Positions 1 through 8,927 of a DNA stretch of 64,000 nt are shown here, in pieces; within the stretch, counting starts at the first letter, position 1, and each line of letters begins with the position of its first letter. Below the pieces are notes generated by a model. The model searched no databases and was not told the origin of the DNA. It saw only the letters and a list, made by a program, of their open reading frames with translations. Where the stretch lies: positions 3,968,001 to 4,032,000 of the forward strand of contig NZ_JAKNTK010000001.1 of assembly GCF_022440805.1 (NCBI RefSeq), read 5' to 3'. A program made the position numbers and the translations under genes. Source of the stretch: Holdemania massiliensis. GTDB lineage: Bacteria; Bacillota_I; Bacilli_A; Erysipelotrichales; Erysipelotrichaceae.

Positions 1-636
1 CATGACAACCATCGTGACCAACGACCAGATCCGTCCGGCTTGGACTATATGCGGCCAGTTGCGATTGTTGAAATGAACGCCGGCCAGATTGATTCTGAAA
101 ATGCCGTCGCTGTAGGCGCTGATTGAATTTTCATCGTAGTAAGCCGGAAGCTTTTCCTTGATTCCTACACAGAAATAGATTCCAAAAATGATGCTGAGCA
201 GTTCCATCACGGCGATATTGCTGACGCTGACAAGCTGTCCATAGCCGCTTTTGAGCAAGATCCAAAACTCGGCAGCGGTCAAAATCAGACATCCGATCAA
301 TAACCGGCAATATGTCTTACGCCGCTGCTTGAGAACCTGAGAATCCTCCTCCGTCATCGTGATGGCTTTTTTCACCAGCGCCTCAACCTGTGTGACATTC
401 ATCGGTTCGTTGCTTGGCATCCGGCGGCCTTCCAGCAGTTCCGTCACACTGACGCCCAAGGCCTGAGCCAGAGGAATCAACAACGTAATATCCGGCATGT
501 TCAGTCCCCGCTCCCACTTGCTTACCGCTTTATCCGACACAAACAATTGCTGTGCCAGTTCTTTCTGCGTCATTTTCTTTTGTTTTCTTAATTCCACGAG
601 GAATGCTCCAAATTCTTTCTTATCCAATTCGTACAT
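1..636 (-). CDS. XRE-family helix-turn-helix regulator with membrane domain (3' end missing)
   Basis: The gene starts with ATG at 636 behind AGGAGG and runs off the left edge, leaving 212 residues. Residues about 5-60 form a Cro/CI-type helix-turn-helix, seen in the segments MTQKELAQQLFVSDKAVSKW and PDITLLIPLAQALGVSVTEL. A linker with KKAITMTEED follows, then two hydrophobic segments at about 108-130 and 137-158, then a soluble tail that is cut off. Many Firmicutes carry such membrane-linked XRE proteins; the signal they sense is usually unknown. The gene is divergent from the small membrane protein at 836, which may be its target, but that is only positional inference. Confidence 0.85.
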   Translation of the reverse strand, partial: MYELDKKEFGAFLVELRKQKKMTQKELAQQLFVSDKAVSKWERGLNMPDITLLIPLAQALGVSVTELLEGRRMPSNEPMNVTQVEALVKKAITMTEEDSQVLKQRRKTYCRLLIGCLILTAAEFWILLKSGYGQLVSVSNIAVMELLSIIFGIYFCVGIKEKLPAYYDENSISAYSDGIFRINLAGVHFNNRNWPHIVQAGRIWSLVTMVVM

Positions 637-671
637 TGCTTTGTCCTCCTGCCTTTATTTTAGCGTAATTC

Positions 672-707
672 AGTTTGACTTTCGACCGACGTGCGGTTGA
701 GTTTGAC
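672..707. repeat. Direct repeat AGTTTGAC in the divergent intergenic region
   Basis: AGTTTGAC occurs at 672-679 and again at 700-707, 28 bp apart, in the 199-bp gap between the XRE gene and the gene at 836. It could be a pair of binding half-sites for the adjacent regulator. The copies are short, so chance is possible. Confidence 0.25.
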
Positions 708-835
708 CGCCGAGCGTCCTTTATTGCCAGGAAACGTCAGGTTGATTGTATTTCATTGCTTTATCAGATCATTTTCTGTCACAGTCCATTTTATCTTTCG
801 TCTAATGAAAGGAAAGAGATTCTTAAGGAGGAGAA

Positions 836-1153
836 ATGATGAACTTTTTTATTGCCTGTCTGATCGGCGTCATCGCTGGTGTGATCGACATTCTGCCGAT
901 GATCAAAATGAAATTGGATACCTATTCGATAACATCCGCATTTTTGTTTTATGTGATCCTGACCTTCATGATTGTCTATACCCAGGTCGCCGGACTGGCC
1001 TGGTGGCTGAAAGGGCTGATGGGACCGATTCTGGCCTTGCCGACGATCATCCTGGCTGCGAAAGAAGATAAAAAATCCTGGATGCCCATGCTGGTGATGT
1101 CCGCCGTATTGGGGACAGTGATCGCAGCTGCCGCGCATTTTCTTATTCATTAA
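836..1153 (+). CDS. Small membrane protein of unknown function
   Basis: The 105-residue protein has a strong AGGAGG site just upstream. ATG codons at 836 and 839 are both possible starts; 839 has the better spacing. Four hydrophobic stretches are visible, at about residues 3-22, 33-54, 58-74 and 84-103, so it is probably an integral membrane protein with four short helices. Only short polar loops lie between them (KMKLDTYS, AAKEDKKSW). I do not recognise a family. It is monocistronic, divergent from the XRE regulator and followed by a terminator. Confidence 0.7.
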   Translation: MMNFFIACLIGVIAGVIDILPMIKMKLDTYSITSAFLFYVILTFMIVYTQVAGLAWWLKGLMGPILALPTIILAAKEDKKSWMPMLVMSAVLGTVIAAAAHFLIH

Positions 1154-1187
1154 GATTACGCTTTGTGCTTTGCATCAAAATCAAAAG

Positions 1188-1229
1188 AAAAAGGAAAATC
1201 CCGAACTCGGACTTTCCTTTCTTTTTTTA
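1188..1229. terminator. Convergent bidirectional terminator
   Basis: Inverted arms AAAGGAAA (1190-1197) and TTTCCTTT (1213-1220) are followed by a T-run on the + strand and preceded by an A-rich run that gives U residues on the - strand. It lies between the convergent genes ending at 1153 and 1236. Confidence 0.8.
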
Positions 1230-1235
1230 TTCAGC

Positions 1236-3086
1236 TTAGGGCTGCGGCAGAGCTTTCAGCTGCTGATGACGGCTGAATATTTCCATAAACTCTTCGCCGG
1301 TTATCGTTTCTTTCTGAAGCAGATATTCCGCTTCTTCATGCAGCAGCTGCGCATTGTCTTCCAGAATCTTGCGGGCTTCGGCATGGGCGTTCTTGATGAT
1401 CGCCATGACTTCTTTATCCACCAGAGCTGCGGTTTCATTCGAACAGATCAAGGAAGCATCACCGCTGAGATAACGGTTGTTGACTGTTTCCAGGGCAGTC
1501 ATTCCGAATTGATCGCTCATGCCTAACTGGGCAACCATCGCCCGCGCCAGCCGTGTGGCTTGTTCAATATCGTTGGAAGCGCCGGAAGTGACGATGTTGA
1601 ACATGAATTCTTCCGCCGCTCTTCCGCCCGTCAGTGTGCGGATCTTTTCCAGAATTTCATCCTTACTCATCAGCACGCTCTCCTGCTCGGCAACCTGCAT
1701 GGTATAGCCAAGCGAACCATTGGTGTGCGGGATAATCGTAATCTTATGCACCGGCGCCGAATTTTTGGAAACCGCCGCGACTAAGGCATGGCCGATTTCA
1801 TGATAGGCGATGATTCGTTTTTCCTTTTCGGAAATCACAGCGCCCTTGCGTTCCTTGCCCGCGATGACCGTATCGACCGCTTCATCAAAATCCGGCTGCA
1901 TGACCTGCGTATGGCCGTTGCGCACAGCGGCCAGTGCGGCTTCATTGACGATATTGGCCAACTCCGCTCCGGAAGCCCCGGAGGTGGACAGCGCAATCGT
2001 GCGGTAATCGATGTCCTCACTGACAACAATTTCCTTGACATGCACTTTCAGGATCTCTTCCCGCCCTTTTAAATCCGGCAGTTCTACCGGTATCCGCCGA
2101 TCAAACCGACCCGGTCTTAACAAAGCCTTATCCAACGTTTCCGGACGGTTGGTCGCTGCCAGAATCACAACGCCCTTGCTTCCGTCAAAGCCATCCATTT
2201 CGGCTAACAGCTGATTCAGGGTCTGTTCCCGTTCATCATTGCCGCCCATGCCGTTGGCACTGTCACGTTTCTTGCCAATCGTATCAATTTCATCAATAAA
2301 CACGATACACGGTGCTTTTTCCTGCGCCTGTTTGAACAGATCACGAACCCGCGCCGCACCCATGCCGACAAACATTTCCACAAATTCCGAGCCGGAGATG
2401 GAGAAGAACGGAACACTCGCTTCCCCCGCTACGGCTTTGGCTAACAGCGTTTTGCCAGTACCCGGAGGCCCGACTAACAACGCGCCTTTCGGCATCTTGG
2501 CGCCCAGCTTCTTATATTTATCCGGATTGTGCAGAAAGTCCACAATCTCGCTCAGCGCTTCCTTGGCTTCATCCTGTCCAGCTACGTCTTTGAACGTCTT
2601 GCCGGTTTCTGCCGAAACATAGATCTTGGCATTGGATTTGCCGAAGGTCATCGTGTTGGCACCCATCTTTTTTGCCAGCTGCTTGGAGAACAGCTGTCCA
2701 ACACCCAGGATGATGATGATCGGCACCAGCCACATCAACATATCCATAAGGAAAGAATTCTGCTGCGGAATCACCGCGGTATACTGGGCCCCGCTTTGTT
2801 CCAGACGATCTGTCAGCGCCGGGTCGTTCGGCATAATTCCGGTGACAAAGACATTTTTCTTGTTGTCCTTAATCGTATAGGCGATTTTCCCGGTCTGATT
2901 ATCGACTTCAACTTCATCGACCTGCTTTTCATCCAAAGCGGCAAGCAGATCGCTGTAGCCGACTTCCTTGATCCGCTGATTCTGAATCATCGGCGTAACA
3001 AAGAGATTAAACGCCATCAAGGCGATCATCATCACAAAGTAATAATAAATTAACGGCTTTTTATTTTTTGGTTTTTCTGTTTTCAT
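1236..3086 (-). CDS. ftsH: ATP-dependent zinc metalloprotease FtsH
   Basis: Membrane-bound AAA+ protease that degrades membrane and regulatory proteins. The 616-residue protein has a transmembrane segment at about 12-31, an extracytoplasmic domain at 35-110 and a second membrane segment at 112-132. The AAA domain has Walker A GPPGTGKT at 206-213, Walker B IVFIDEID at 261-268, and the second region of homology [20 protein letters not shown]. The M41 protease domain carries zinc motif HEIGH at 429-433. Length is at the short end for FtsH. The start overlaps the marR stop by ATGA, so the two are translationally coupled. The usual hpt/tilS neighbours are absent; this may be a regulated paralogue rather than the housekeeping copy. 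Confidence 0.97.
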   Translation of the reverse strand: MKTEKPKNKKPLIYYYFVMMIALMAFNLFVTPMIQNQRIKEVGYSDLLAALDEKQVDEVEVDNQTGKIAYTIKDNKKNVFVTGIMPNDPALTDRLEQSGAQYTAVIPQQNSFLMDMLMWLVPIIIILGVGQLFSKQLAKKMGANTMTFGKSNAKIYVSAETGKTFKDVAGQDEAKEALSEIVDFLHNPDKYKKLGAKMPKGALLVGPPGTGKTLLAKAVAGEASVPFFSISGSEFVEMFVGMGAARVRDLFKQAQEKAPCIVFIDEIDTIGKKRDSANGMGGNDEREQTLNQLLAEMDGFDGSKGVVILAATNRPETLDKALLRPGRFDRRIPVELPDLKGREEILKVHVKEIVVSEDIDYRTIALSTSGASGAELANIVNEAALAAVRNGHTQVMQPDFDEAVDTVIAGKERKGAVISEKEKRIIAYHEIGHALVAAVSKNSAPVHKITIIPHTNGSLGYTMQVAEQESVLMSKDEILEKIRTLTGGRAAEEFMFNIVTSGASNDIEQATRLARAMVAQLGMSDQFGMTALETVNNRYLSGDASLICSNETAALVDKEVMAIIKNAHAEARKILEDNAQLLHEEAEYLLQKETITGEEFMEIFSRHQQLKALPQP

Positions 3087-3517
3087 AAATCCTCCCGATC
3101 CAGGAACTCATTGAGTTTGTGCAGACCTGCGCAGATTTCTTCCAGATCCTGCAGCGTCATTTTCGCTGAAAGCTGATCGCTTTGCAGCTGCAGCTGCTGA
3201 TCACAGTCGGCAATCAGCTGTTTGGCCTTGGCTGACAGACAGATATGGACTGTCCGCTGATCCTTCTGCGAACGAATGCGGTGCAGAAAGCCGTTGCGCT
3301 CCAGGCGCTGGCATATTGCCGAGATGTTGCTGACAGTCATGCCGGAAGCCGCCGCCAGATCACATATCCGCTGCTCATCCTGCTGAAACAGCTCAAGCAT
3401 GACAATCGCCTGCGGACCTGTCAGACCCAATGGTTCATAGACTTCCCGTAAGCAGCGATGCAGACGCATGTTGATCTGCCGCATCAGCGTCATCATTTCC
3501 ATGACTTGTTCGCTCAT
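3083..3517 (-). CDS. MarR-family transcriptional regulator
   Basis: A 144-residue winged-helix regulator. The DNA-binding part is visible as EQRICDLAAASGMTVSNISA and a wing with RSQKDQRTVHICLSAK, the canonical D-x-R-T/V region of MarR proteins. It starts behind GGAGG and overlaps ftsH by 4 bp. A near-consensus promoter and a perfect 20-bp palindrome lie directly upstream, which points to autorepression of the marR-ftsH operon. The ligand cannot be told from sequence. Confidence 0.93.
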   Translation of the reverse strand: MSEQVMEMMTLMRQINMRLHRCLREVYEPLGLTGPQAIVMLELFQQDEQRICDLAAASGMTVSNISAICQRLERNGFLHRIRSQKDQRTVHICLSAKAKQLIADCDQQLQLQSDQLSAKMTLQDLEEICAGLHKLNEFLDREDL

Positions 3518-3534
3518 AATTCCTCCATTTCTAA

Positions 3535-3554
3535 ATATTCAATGCATTGAATAT
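3535..3554. promoter_or_regulatory. 20-bp perfect palindrome, probable MarR operator
   Basis: ATATTCAATG is followed directly by its reverse complement CATTGAATAT. It sits about 7 bases past the predicted transcription start of marR-ftsH and 18 bases before the marR start codon. MarR dimers typically bind palindromes of this length and position, so autorepression is likely. Confidence 0.85.
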
Positions 3555-3567
3555 CTATTTATTGATG

Positions 3568-3596
3568 ATTATAGGCGTTGTTTCTTATTCTGACAA
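3568..3596 (-). promoter_or_regulatory. marR-ftsH promoter
   Basis: Reading the - strand, TTGTCA (3596-3591) and a perfect TATAAT (3573-3568) are separated by 17 bp. The predicted start is near 3561, just ahead of the palindromic operator. Confidence 0.85.
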
Positions 3597-3629
3597 GACT
3601 TCTGCCCCACTTCACACAATCTCACAAAA

Positions 3630-4196
3630 TCATTCCATTTTTTCCGGCAGTTCTTCCAATCTTACCAACGATGATGATACTTTCTCAGAGAAACGAATGG
3701 CTGGATTCTGAGTTTTCAGAAAACGCATAACGGTTTTTGCATCCTTGTCCTTCTGCAGCTGAATTAAGGTCGTTCTGCCATCTTGGGTATTGATCTGCAG
3801 CTGACAAGGGGCGTAGAGCTTTTCGGATTTTCTTAACGGCACCAGAGCATAGCTGCACATTGTAATTTCATCATAAGTTCCCTGTACGCCCTGCTTATTA
3901 AACCAGGAAAGCCAGCCGTCTTCCATAAAAAACGTCGTGTCTACCTGACGGTAAAGCAGCCGCTGCGGTCCGCGCAGCTGCTGGGTAAACCGTTTGACCT
4001 GACCTAATTCATGAACAGCCTGGATCAGTCGGACAGCTAAAGCTGCAAGCCAAACGATAAGAAACAAGCCAACATAGATGGATTGGCTTACCCAAGCTAA
4101 AAACGCGGTGATGATCAATAAAAGCAAATAGAAAATTAAGGCGCGGCTGTGTTTTTTGACAACCTGCTTCTGAATGAGTTCCGTGATGTGTTTCAT
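3630..4196 (-). CDS. Membrane protein of unknown function, copy 1 of a tandem pair
   Basis: I chose the ATG at 4196 because GGAGGTGAGG precedes it at normal spacing; an upstream in-frame ATG at 4220 has none. The 188-residue protein has two hydrophobic segments at about 19-40 and 42-62, then a soluble domain. The C-terminal part resembles the next gene: both share VKRF, a FF..LSW...QG stretch, LQIN..D.RTT..QL, the segment RFLKTxNPA, and a LEELPE ending. It is therefore a tandem duplicate. I do not recognise the family; the layout resembles small membrane proteins with a PH-like cytosolic domain, which is a guess. Confidence 0.75.
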   Translation of the reverse strand: MKHITELIQKQVVKKHSRALIFYLLLLIITAFLAWVSQSIYVGLFLIVWLAALAVRLIQAVHELGQVKRFTQQLRGPQRLLYRQVDTTFFMEDGWLSWFNKQGVQGTYDEITMCSYALVPLRKSEKLYAPCQLQINTQDGRTTLIQLQKDKDAKTVMRFLKTQNPAIRFSEKVSSSLVRLEELPEKME

Positions 4197-4286
4197 TCCC
4201 CTCACCTCCATTGACTTCATTGTATCATATTTTTCTTATTTCTCGTATTCATTATTCTTTTCTTATACAAAAGACTGAAATTGTAA

Positions 4287-4326
4287 AAGAAAACCCGAAC
4301 CGCTGTCGTTCAGCCTATCCGGGTTT
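4287..4326 (-). terminator. Terminator of the 4325 gene
   Basis: On the - strand, AAACCCG and CGGGTTT flank a long loop and are followed by TCTTTT. It overlaps the stop codon of the upstream paralogue, so the two duplicates are likely transcribed separately or with partial read-through. Confidence 0.6.
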
Positions 4327-4894
4327 ATTCAAATTCAGGTAATTCCTCCAGCGTTAACGGCTTGTTCGGCACCTCATAATAGACCGTCAGTGCGGGATTC
4401 ATCGTTTTCAGAAACCGCAGAACCAACATACAGTCCGCTTTGTGTTCCAATGCAATCACGGTATAGCGCTGATCCCGACAATTGATCTGTAATTTCCAGC
4501 TGCGCCGCCGGCTGTCAAATTTCATTCGGGAATTCTCATTGATCTGATTGAGATAACAAGTTTTAATCTGTTCATAGCGGACACACAGACCCTGTCCGCG
4601 GTACCAGGAAATAAGCTTATTGGGCAGAAAGAACGTATTGTCCGCCTGCCTGCACACCGGATAGGAATCATTCAGTTCCAGCGTTTGAACAAAACGTTTA
4701 ACCCGCGCCTTTTGCACGAGTGCTTGCAAACTCACAAGGACGTCGACGATCAAACTAACGGCGAATAACAGCCATAGAGTTCCGCTGAACCAGGAGATCA
4801 CCAGTGTCAGTAAATTCAGCGTGAACGCAAAGCTCAGCTTTTCCCAGGGTTCCCTCATCGCTTTTTGAATTAATCCCGCCTCGATCCGCTGCAT
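4325..4894 (-). CDS. Membrane protein of unknown function, copy 2 of a tandem pair
   Basis: The ATG at 4894 lies 9 nt after AAGGAG; the ATG at 4903 touches the ribosome site and is less likely. The 189-residue protein has two hydrophobic segments at about 21-40 and 42-62. Its soluble C-terminal half aligns with the 3630 gene: VKRFVQTL, FFLPNKLISW, LQINCRDQR, VLRFLKTMNPAL and TLEELPEFE. The middle portion is divergent, with a basic stretch around KFDSRRRSWK. Function unknown. The pair lies between ftsH and an efflux operon on the same strand. Confidence 0.75.
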   Translation of the reverse strand: MQRIEAGLIQKAMREPWEKLSFAFTLNLLTLVISWFSGTLWLLFAVSLIVDVLVSLQALVQKARVKRFVQTLELNDSYPVCRQADNTFFLPNKLISWYRGQGLCVRYEQIKTCYLNQINENSRMKFDSRRRSWKLQINCRDQRYTVIALEHKADCMLVLRFLKTMNPALTVYYEVPNKPLTLEELPEFE

Positions 4895-5001
4895 CCCGGT
4901 CATCTCCTTTTCCTTATTATAGCAGGAAACAACAGGATTTCAGCGAAACTATTCTATTTTACCGCCTCATTGGGTTCATCGAATTCGCTTCATTTTCCAG
5001 C

Positions 5002-6291
5002 TTATTCATAACGCAGTGCGTCAATCGGATCCAGCTTGGCGGCTTTGTTAGCCGGATAGTAACCGAAGAACACGCCGATTGCCATACTGAAGCCGACCGC
5101 CAGCGAACAGGCCGCGGCTGAAGGCTTAGCCGGATATCCAAGCAGATTAGCCGCACCTGCTCCCATCGCTACGCCCAACAGGACGCCTAACAGACCTGCG
5201 ATCATGCAGATAATCATCGCTTCAATAATAAACTGAACGCGAATCGCCAGATTCGGCGCGCCCAGCGCCTTGCGGGTACCGATCTCACGCGTCCGTTCCG
5301 TGATGCTGACAAGCATGATGTTCATCACGCCGATCCCGCCGACCAACAGGCTGATCGCCGCAATGCCGGCAATCGCCACCTTCACTGTATCGAGCATCTC
5401 CGTCATTGTTTCCAGCATTTCCTTCATGCTGGATGCAGAAATGGTGTAGGTCTCATTGTGGGTGTAAAAGCTGGTGAAAAAAGCTTCGGTATCGCTCAGC
5501 AGTGTATCGACATCTTCACCAGCCGCCCCCACAACCGTGATCGACTGGTAGCCCTGGTTCGCTTGGGTGATCTTCTTACCCACAGCGGCAGGCACATACA
5601 TCGAAGTCGTCAGATTGTCGCTGTCTGAAAGCGCCGTCATCATGCTGCTGGAAGTGTCGTAATGATAAATTCCTACAACGTAAAAGATCTGAACCTGGTT
5701 ATTCAAACTGACTTCCAGCTTTTCCCCCATCGCTTTTTCCACTGATCCGTACAGCTTTTCAGCCAGATAATCAGAAATGACGGCCGAACGCTTGGTGTCA
5801 GCATTGTCTTTATCGTTAATAAATCGTCCGGTGATCATGTCCAGATCTTCGACCATCAACGCATCGGGATTGACTCCGGTGACATTGACGCTGCCGGACA
5901 CTTCTGCCTGCGTGATCGTTCCGCTGCCGACACTTTCCGTGCAGGAAACAGCGGTGATGCGTCCGTCAAAGAGGGACCGATATTCCGCGATCATGGCTTC
6001 CGAGATCAGATCCTTTTCATCGGGATTACTGGGGCCGAACATGAACGTCCGGCCGCCGCCGCTGAAGTTGGAAGAGGAACTGCTGCTTTTTTTCTGCAGG
6101 GAAACCGTGATGTTGCTGGCCCCCATGCCGGCCATGCTGTCGGTGATGGATCCGGTCAGTGAGTCGCCGACCGTCATGATCGCGATTACGGAACTGATGC
6201 CGATGATAATTCCCAGCATCGTTAACAGCGAACGCATTTTATTGGCTTTTAAGCTGGAAAGCGCCATCAGAATATTGTCAAGCACGCCCAT
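5002..6291 (-). CDS. MacB/FtsX-type ABC transporter permease
   Basis: Start set at ATG 6291, which follows AAAGGAG; the upstream in-frame ATG at 6333 lies inside the ATPase gene and has no ribosome site. The 429-residue protein has the MacB layout: a first membrane helix at about 20-42 after [26 protein letters not shown], a large extracytoplasmic domain rich in Ser and Gly, then three C-terminal helices around 312-335, 360-385 and 395-415. The conserved SITERTREIGTRKALGA motif precedes the third. It overlaps the ATPase gene by 14 bp. With the ATPase and adaptor it forms a tripartite-like exporter of a peptide or drug from a cell with no outer membrane. Confidence 0.93.
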   Translation of the reverse strand: MGVLDNILMALSSLKANKMRSLLTMLGIIIGISSVIAIMTVGDSLTGSITDSMAGMGASNITVSLQKKSSSSSSNFSGGGRTFMFGPSNPDEKDLISEAMIAEYRSLFDGRITAVSCTESVGSGTITQAEVSGSVNVTGVNPDALMVEDLDMITGRFINDKDNADTKRSAVISDYLAEKLYGSVEKAMGEKLEVSLNNQVQIFYVVGIYHYDTSSSMMTALSDSDNLTTSMYVPAAVGKKITQANQGYQSITVVGAAGEDVDTLLSDTEAFFTSFYTHNETYTISASSMKEMLETMTEMLDTVKVAIAGIAAISLLVGGIGVMNIMLVSITERTREIGTRKALGAPNLAIRVQFIIEAMIICMIAGLLGVLLGVAMGAGAANLLGYPAKPSAAACSLAVGFSMAIGVFFGYYPANKAAKLDPIDALRYE

Positions 6292-7000
6292 GAACGCCTG
6301 CTCCTTTCCGAACGCTGATGATCTGACCATCACGCAGGGTGATCACCCGCTGGGTTTCCTCGGCCAGTTCCGGATTATGCGTAATCAGCACAATCGTTTT
6401 CCGCTGTTCTTCATGCAGCTTATGAAACAGATCCATCACGATCCGGCTGGTCGCCGTATCCAAGGCGCCGGTCGGTTCATCCGCCAGAATCAAGGAAGGA
6501 TCATTGGCCATGGCCCGGGCGATCGCAACCCGCTGCTTTTGACCGCCGGACAGTTCATTGGGCTGATGTTTCTTCCGCTCGCCCATGCCCACCAGCTCCA
6601 GCAGCCGGCCAGCCCGCTCAGTCCGTTCCCGGGCGGCAACGCCGGCATAAAGCATCGGCAGCTCTACATTTTTAAGCGCGCTCATCCGTCCGATCAGGTT
6701 AAATGTCTGAAAAACAAAGCCGATCTGCTGATTGCGGATCCGCGCCAGCTCCTGATCCCCGGCCGTTTGAATATCGACGCCGTTAAGCCGATAATGTCCT
6801 TCGGTAGGACGGTCCAGTGCGCCCAAGATGTTCATCATCGTCGATTTGCCGCTGCCGCTCTCCCCTACGATAGCGACAAATTCACCGGGTTCAACCTGCA
6901 GATCAATCCCATGCAGGATCTCAAGTTCATTGGGCTTGCCTATATAGTAGCGCTTGATGATGCCCTGCATGGTGATGACCGGCAAATGCGGCGTACTCAT
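6278..7000 (-). CDS. ABC transporter ATP-binding protein (MacB/LolD type)
   Basis: The 240-residue ATPase has Walker [10 protein letters not shown] near residue 44, a Q-loop at [22 protein letters not shown], the signature [14 protein letters not shown], Walker [13 protein letters not shown] and the switch His in [12 protein letters not shown]. This matches the LolD/MacB subfamily in length and in the extended signature. It starts at 7000, overlapping the adaptor stop by ATGA, and ends inside the permease, so all three proteins are translationally coupled. Confidence 0.97.
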   Translation of the reverse strand: MSTPHLPVITMQGIIKRYYIGKPNELEILHGIDLQVEPGEFVAIVGESGSGKSTMMNILGALDRPTEGHYRLNGVDIQTAGDQELARIRNQQIGFVFQTFNLIGRMSALKNVELPMLYAGVAARERTERAGRLLELVGMGERKKHQPNELSGGQKQRVAIARAMANDPSLILADEPTGALDTATSRIVMDLFHKLHEEQRKTIVLITHNPELAEETQRVITLRDGQIISVRKGAGVHGRA

Positions 7001-8661
7001 CCATTGCCTCCCCGGCCGCCTGGCGCACCGCCGCCGTTTCCGCCCGGTCCGCCGCCGGAAGGCATCTCACCGGAAGGCATGGAGCCGCCCATGTCAAACT
7101 GAATTCCGGCATTGTTGGAAAAGTCCTGAGAATTGCTTTCCGTCATGTTGACCTGGGCCTGTTCTGGATCGGCACTGCTGCGCACTTCCATCCCTTCACT
7201 CAGTTGGGAAGAACTGATTTCAATATAGTAATCATTTTCCTCGCCGGTCGTGACGCTTACTTCCTTAAAAACCGCCTCTGCGCCGGAACCTGACTCCTTG
7301 ACGAAGACAACCGCTTCGCCCTGATCATTGGTCCCTACCGCGTCAATCGGAACGACAAAGACATTGTCTACCGTAGATTGGATGATCTCCACCGTTGCGT
7401 TAATTCCTACATATAAGCCGCTGTTGGGTGTCGTTACGGTCACTTCCGCTGAGAAGCCGGTGCTGTTCTGGGATGAAGCCACAGGGGAAATCTGCGTCAG
7501 CGTGCCTTCAATTTCACCCTCGGTCGCATCCGTTGTGATTTTCGCACGCATTCCCAGTTCAACATTCTGAATTTCATACTCTGGAATGGTCACTGAAATT
7601 TTCAGCGCTTCGGTATCCTGAATCGTTGCAATCGTCGTGTTGTTGCCGGCCATGGAACCGACGGTCACATTGATTGCCGTCACCTTTCCGGCTGTTTCCG
7701 CGGTCAACGTACAATTCGCTCTTTTTTCATATAAATCATCCAAGGCATCACTGGTGGACGCTTTTTCCAGCGCTTCCTTGGCATCCGTGACTTTTGTTTC
7801 CCAAGTATCCCGTTGGTTTCTGGCTGTGTTCCAGGCATTCACCGCATTGTTGTAAGCGGTCTGCGCAGAAGTATAAGCCGCGGCCAAGGCATCATAATTC
7901 ATTGCGGACTGCGCTGTTTTTAAATCCTGCTGGGCACTGTCAACCTTGGATTTGGCTTCATTAGAAGCTTGTTTGGCATTCTGATAGTTCGTTCCGGCGG
8001 TGCATGCCGTATCCTCCAAGCCTGAACACTCTCCCGAATTGATCGCTGCATTCCATTGAGAAAGAGCCTCATTCTCAGCTTCCATTAAACTTTGATACGC
8101 AGCCTGTGCCTGATCAACATTAGCCTGGAAGGCATCTACAGAACTGCGCGCTGATTCATAAGCGGACTTCGCACTGTTCATTGCGGTTTCTTTTTCCGCC
8201 ATGGTATTCCAGGCGCTGTCGGCATCACTCTGCGCCCATGTCAGATTCTCCTCAGCGCTGGCTAAGGTTTCTTTGGCCTGATCGACCGAATCCTGAAGAC
8301 TTTCCAGTGTCTTTTCAATATTCTTGTCGATTTCCTCAGTGTCGAGCACACAGATGATATCCCCGGCTTCCACCCAATCCCCGACTTGGACGGGAATCGA
8401 TTTAACGGACAGCGACTGATTGGTCGTCACGTTGGACACCGCCGCACTTTCCACCGTTCCGGTCAAACTGATTGAATTGTTGAGGGTCGTTTTCTTCAAT
8501 ACGGTTGTCCGCACAAACGAAGCCTGGGTGTTATTCCGCCGAGTTGTTCCCCGACGGGTAAAATAAAAGCTCCCCGCTCCCAACAGACAAACGCAGATCA
8601 TGGTGATCCACGTTTTCTTTTTGTTCCAATGCAGGGATTTCCGCAATCCTTGGAATTTCAT
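6997..8661 (-). CDS. HlyD/RND-type efflux adaptor with long coiled coil and Gly-rich tail
   Basis: Start taken at ATG 8661 (MKFQGLRKS); the ribosome site is weak and in-frame starts exist up to 8715. The 554-residue protein has a membrane anchor at about 19-36. A first half-lipoyl/barrel segment includes SLTGTVESAAVSNVTTNQS and VQVGDWVEAGDIICVLDTE. A long Ala/Gln/Asn-rich coiled-coil hairpin spans roughly 110-310, then barrel domains. Two Cys (GECSGLEDTACTAG) sit at the hairpin tip and could form a disulphide. The last ~40 residues are Gly/Pro/Ser/Met-rich low complexity, unusual for the family. It probably spans the cell wall and feeds the permease. Confidence 0.9.
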   Translation of the reverse strand: MKFQGLRKSLHWNKKKTWITMICVCLLGAGSFYFTRRGTTRRNNTQASFVRTTVLKKTTLNNSISLTGTVESAAVSNVTTNQSLSVKSIPVQVGDWVEAGDIICVLDTEEIDKNIEKTLESLQDSVDQAKETLASAEENLTWAQSDADSAWNTMAEKETAMNSAKSAYESARSSVDAFQANVDQAQAAYQSLMEAENEALSQWNAAINSGECSGLEDTACTAGTNYQNAKQASNEAKSKVDSAQQDLKTAQSAMNYDALAAAYTSAQTAYNNAVNAWNTARNQRDTWETKVTDAKEALEKASTSDALDDLYEKRANCTLTAETAGKVTAINVTVGSMAGNNTTIATIQDTEALKISVTIPEYEIQNVELGMRAKITTDATEGEIEGTLTQISPVASSQNSTGFSAEVTVTTPNSGLYVGINATVEIIQSTVDNVFVVPIDAVGTNDQGEAVVFVKESGSGAEAVFKEVSVTTGEENDYYIEISSSQLSEGMEVRSSADPEQAQVNMTESNSQDFSNNAGIQFDMGGSMPSGEMPSGGGPGGNGGGAPGGRGGNG

Positions 8662-8927
8662 TTCATCACGCTCACTTTCCACTCTTTGATAAGCACCGCT
8701 ATTCTCCCATGGCAATGTGAATTGTTTTTGAATTGTTCATGACAGTAAACTGAATTTTAAGCGAAGTTTCAGCGAAGTCTGCGCGTGCTCCGGTTTTCCC
8801 TCTTGAATTCTGACAAATTGCGTAATTTTTCACCTGCTCACTTTCTTTCAATATCGAATAGGTGTAAACTTAGCTTATCTGAACTACCGCTTCCTATGAT
8901 CCCAGATACCGCGAAAGGAGATGTTCT

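Noticed and set aside
5777..7102. 441-codon open frame on the + strand over the efflux operon
   Set aside because: It lies opposite the permease and ATPase genes, which carry clear motifs. It has no ribosome site or recognisable protein features.
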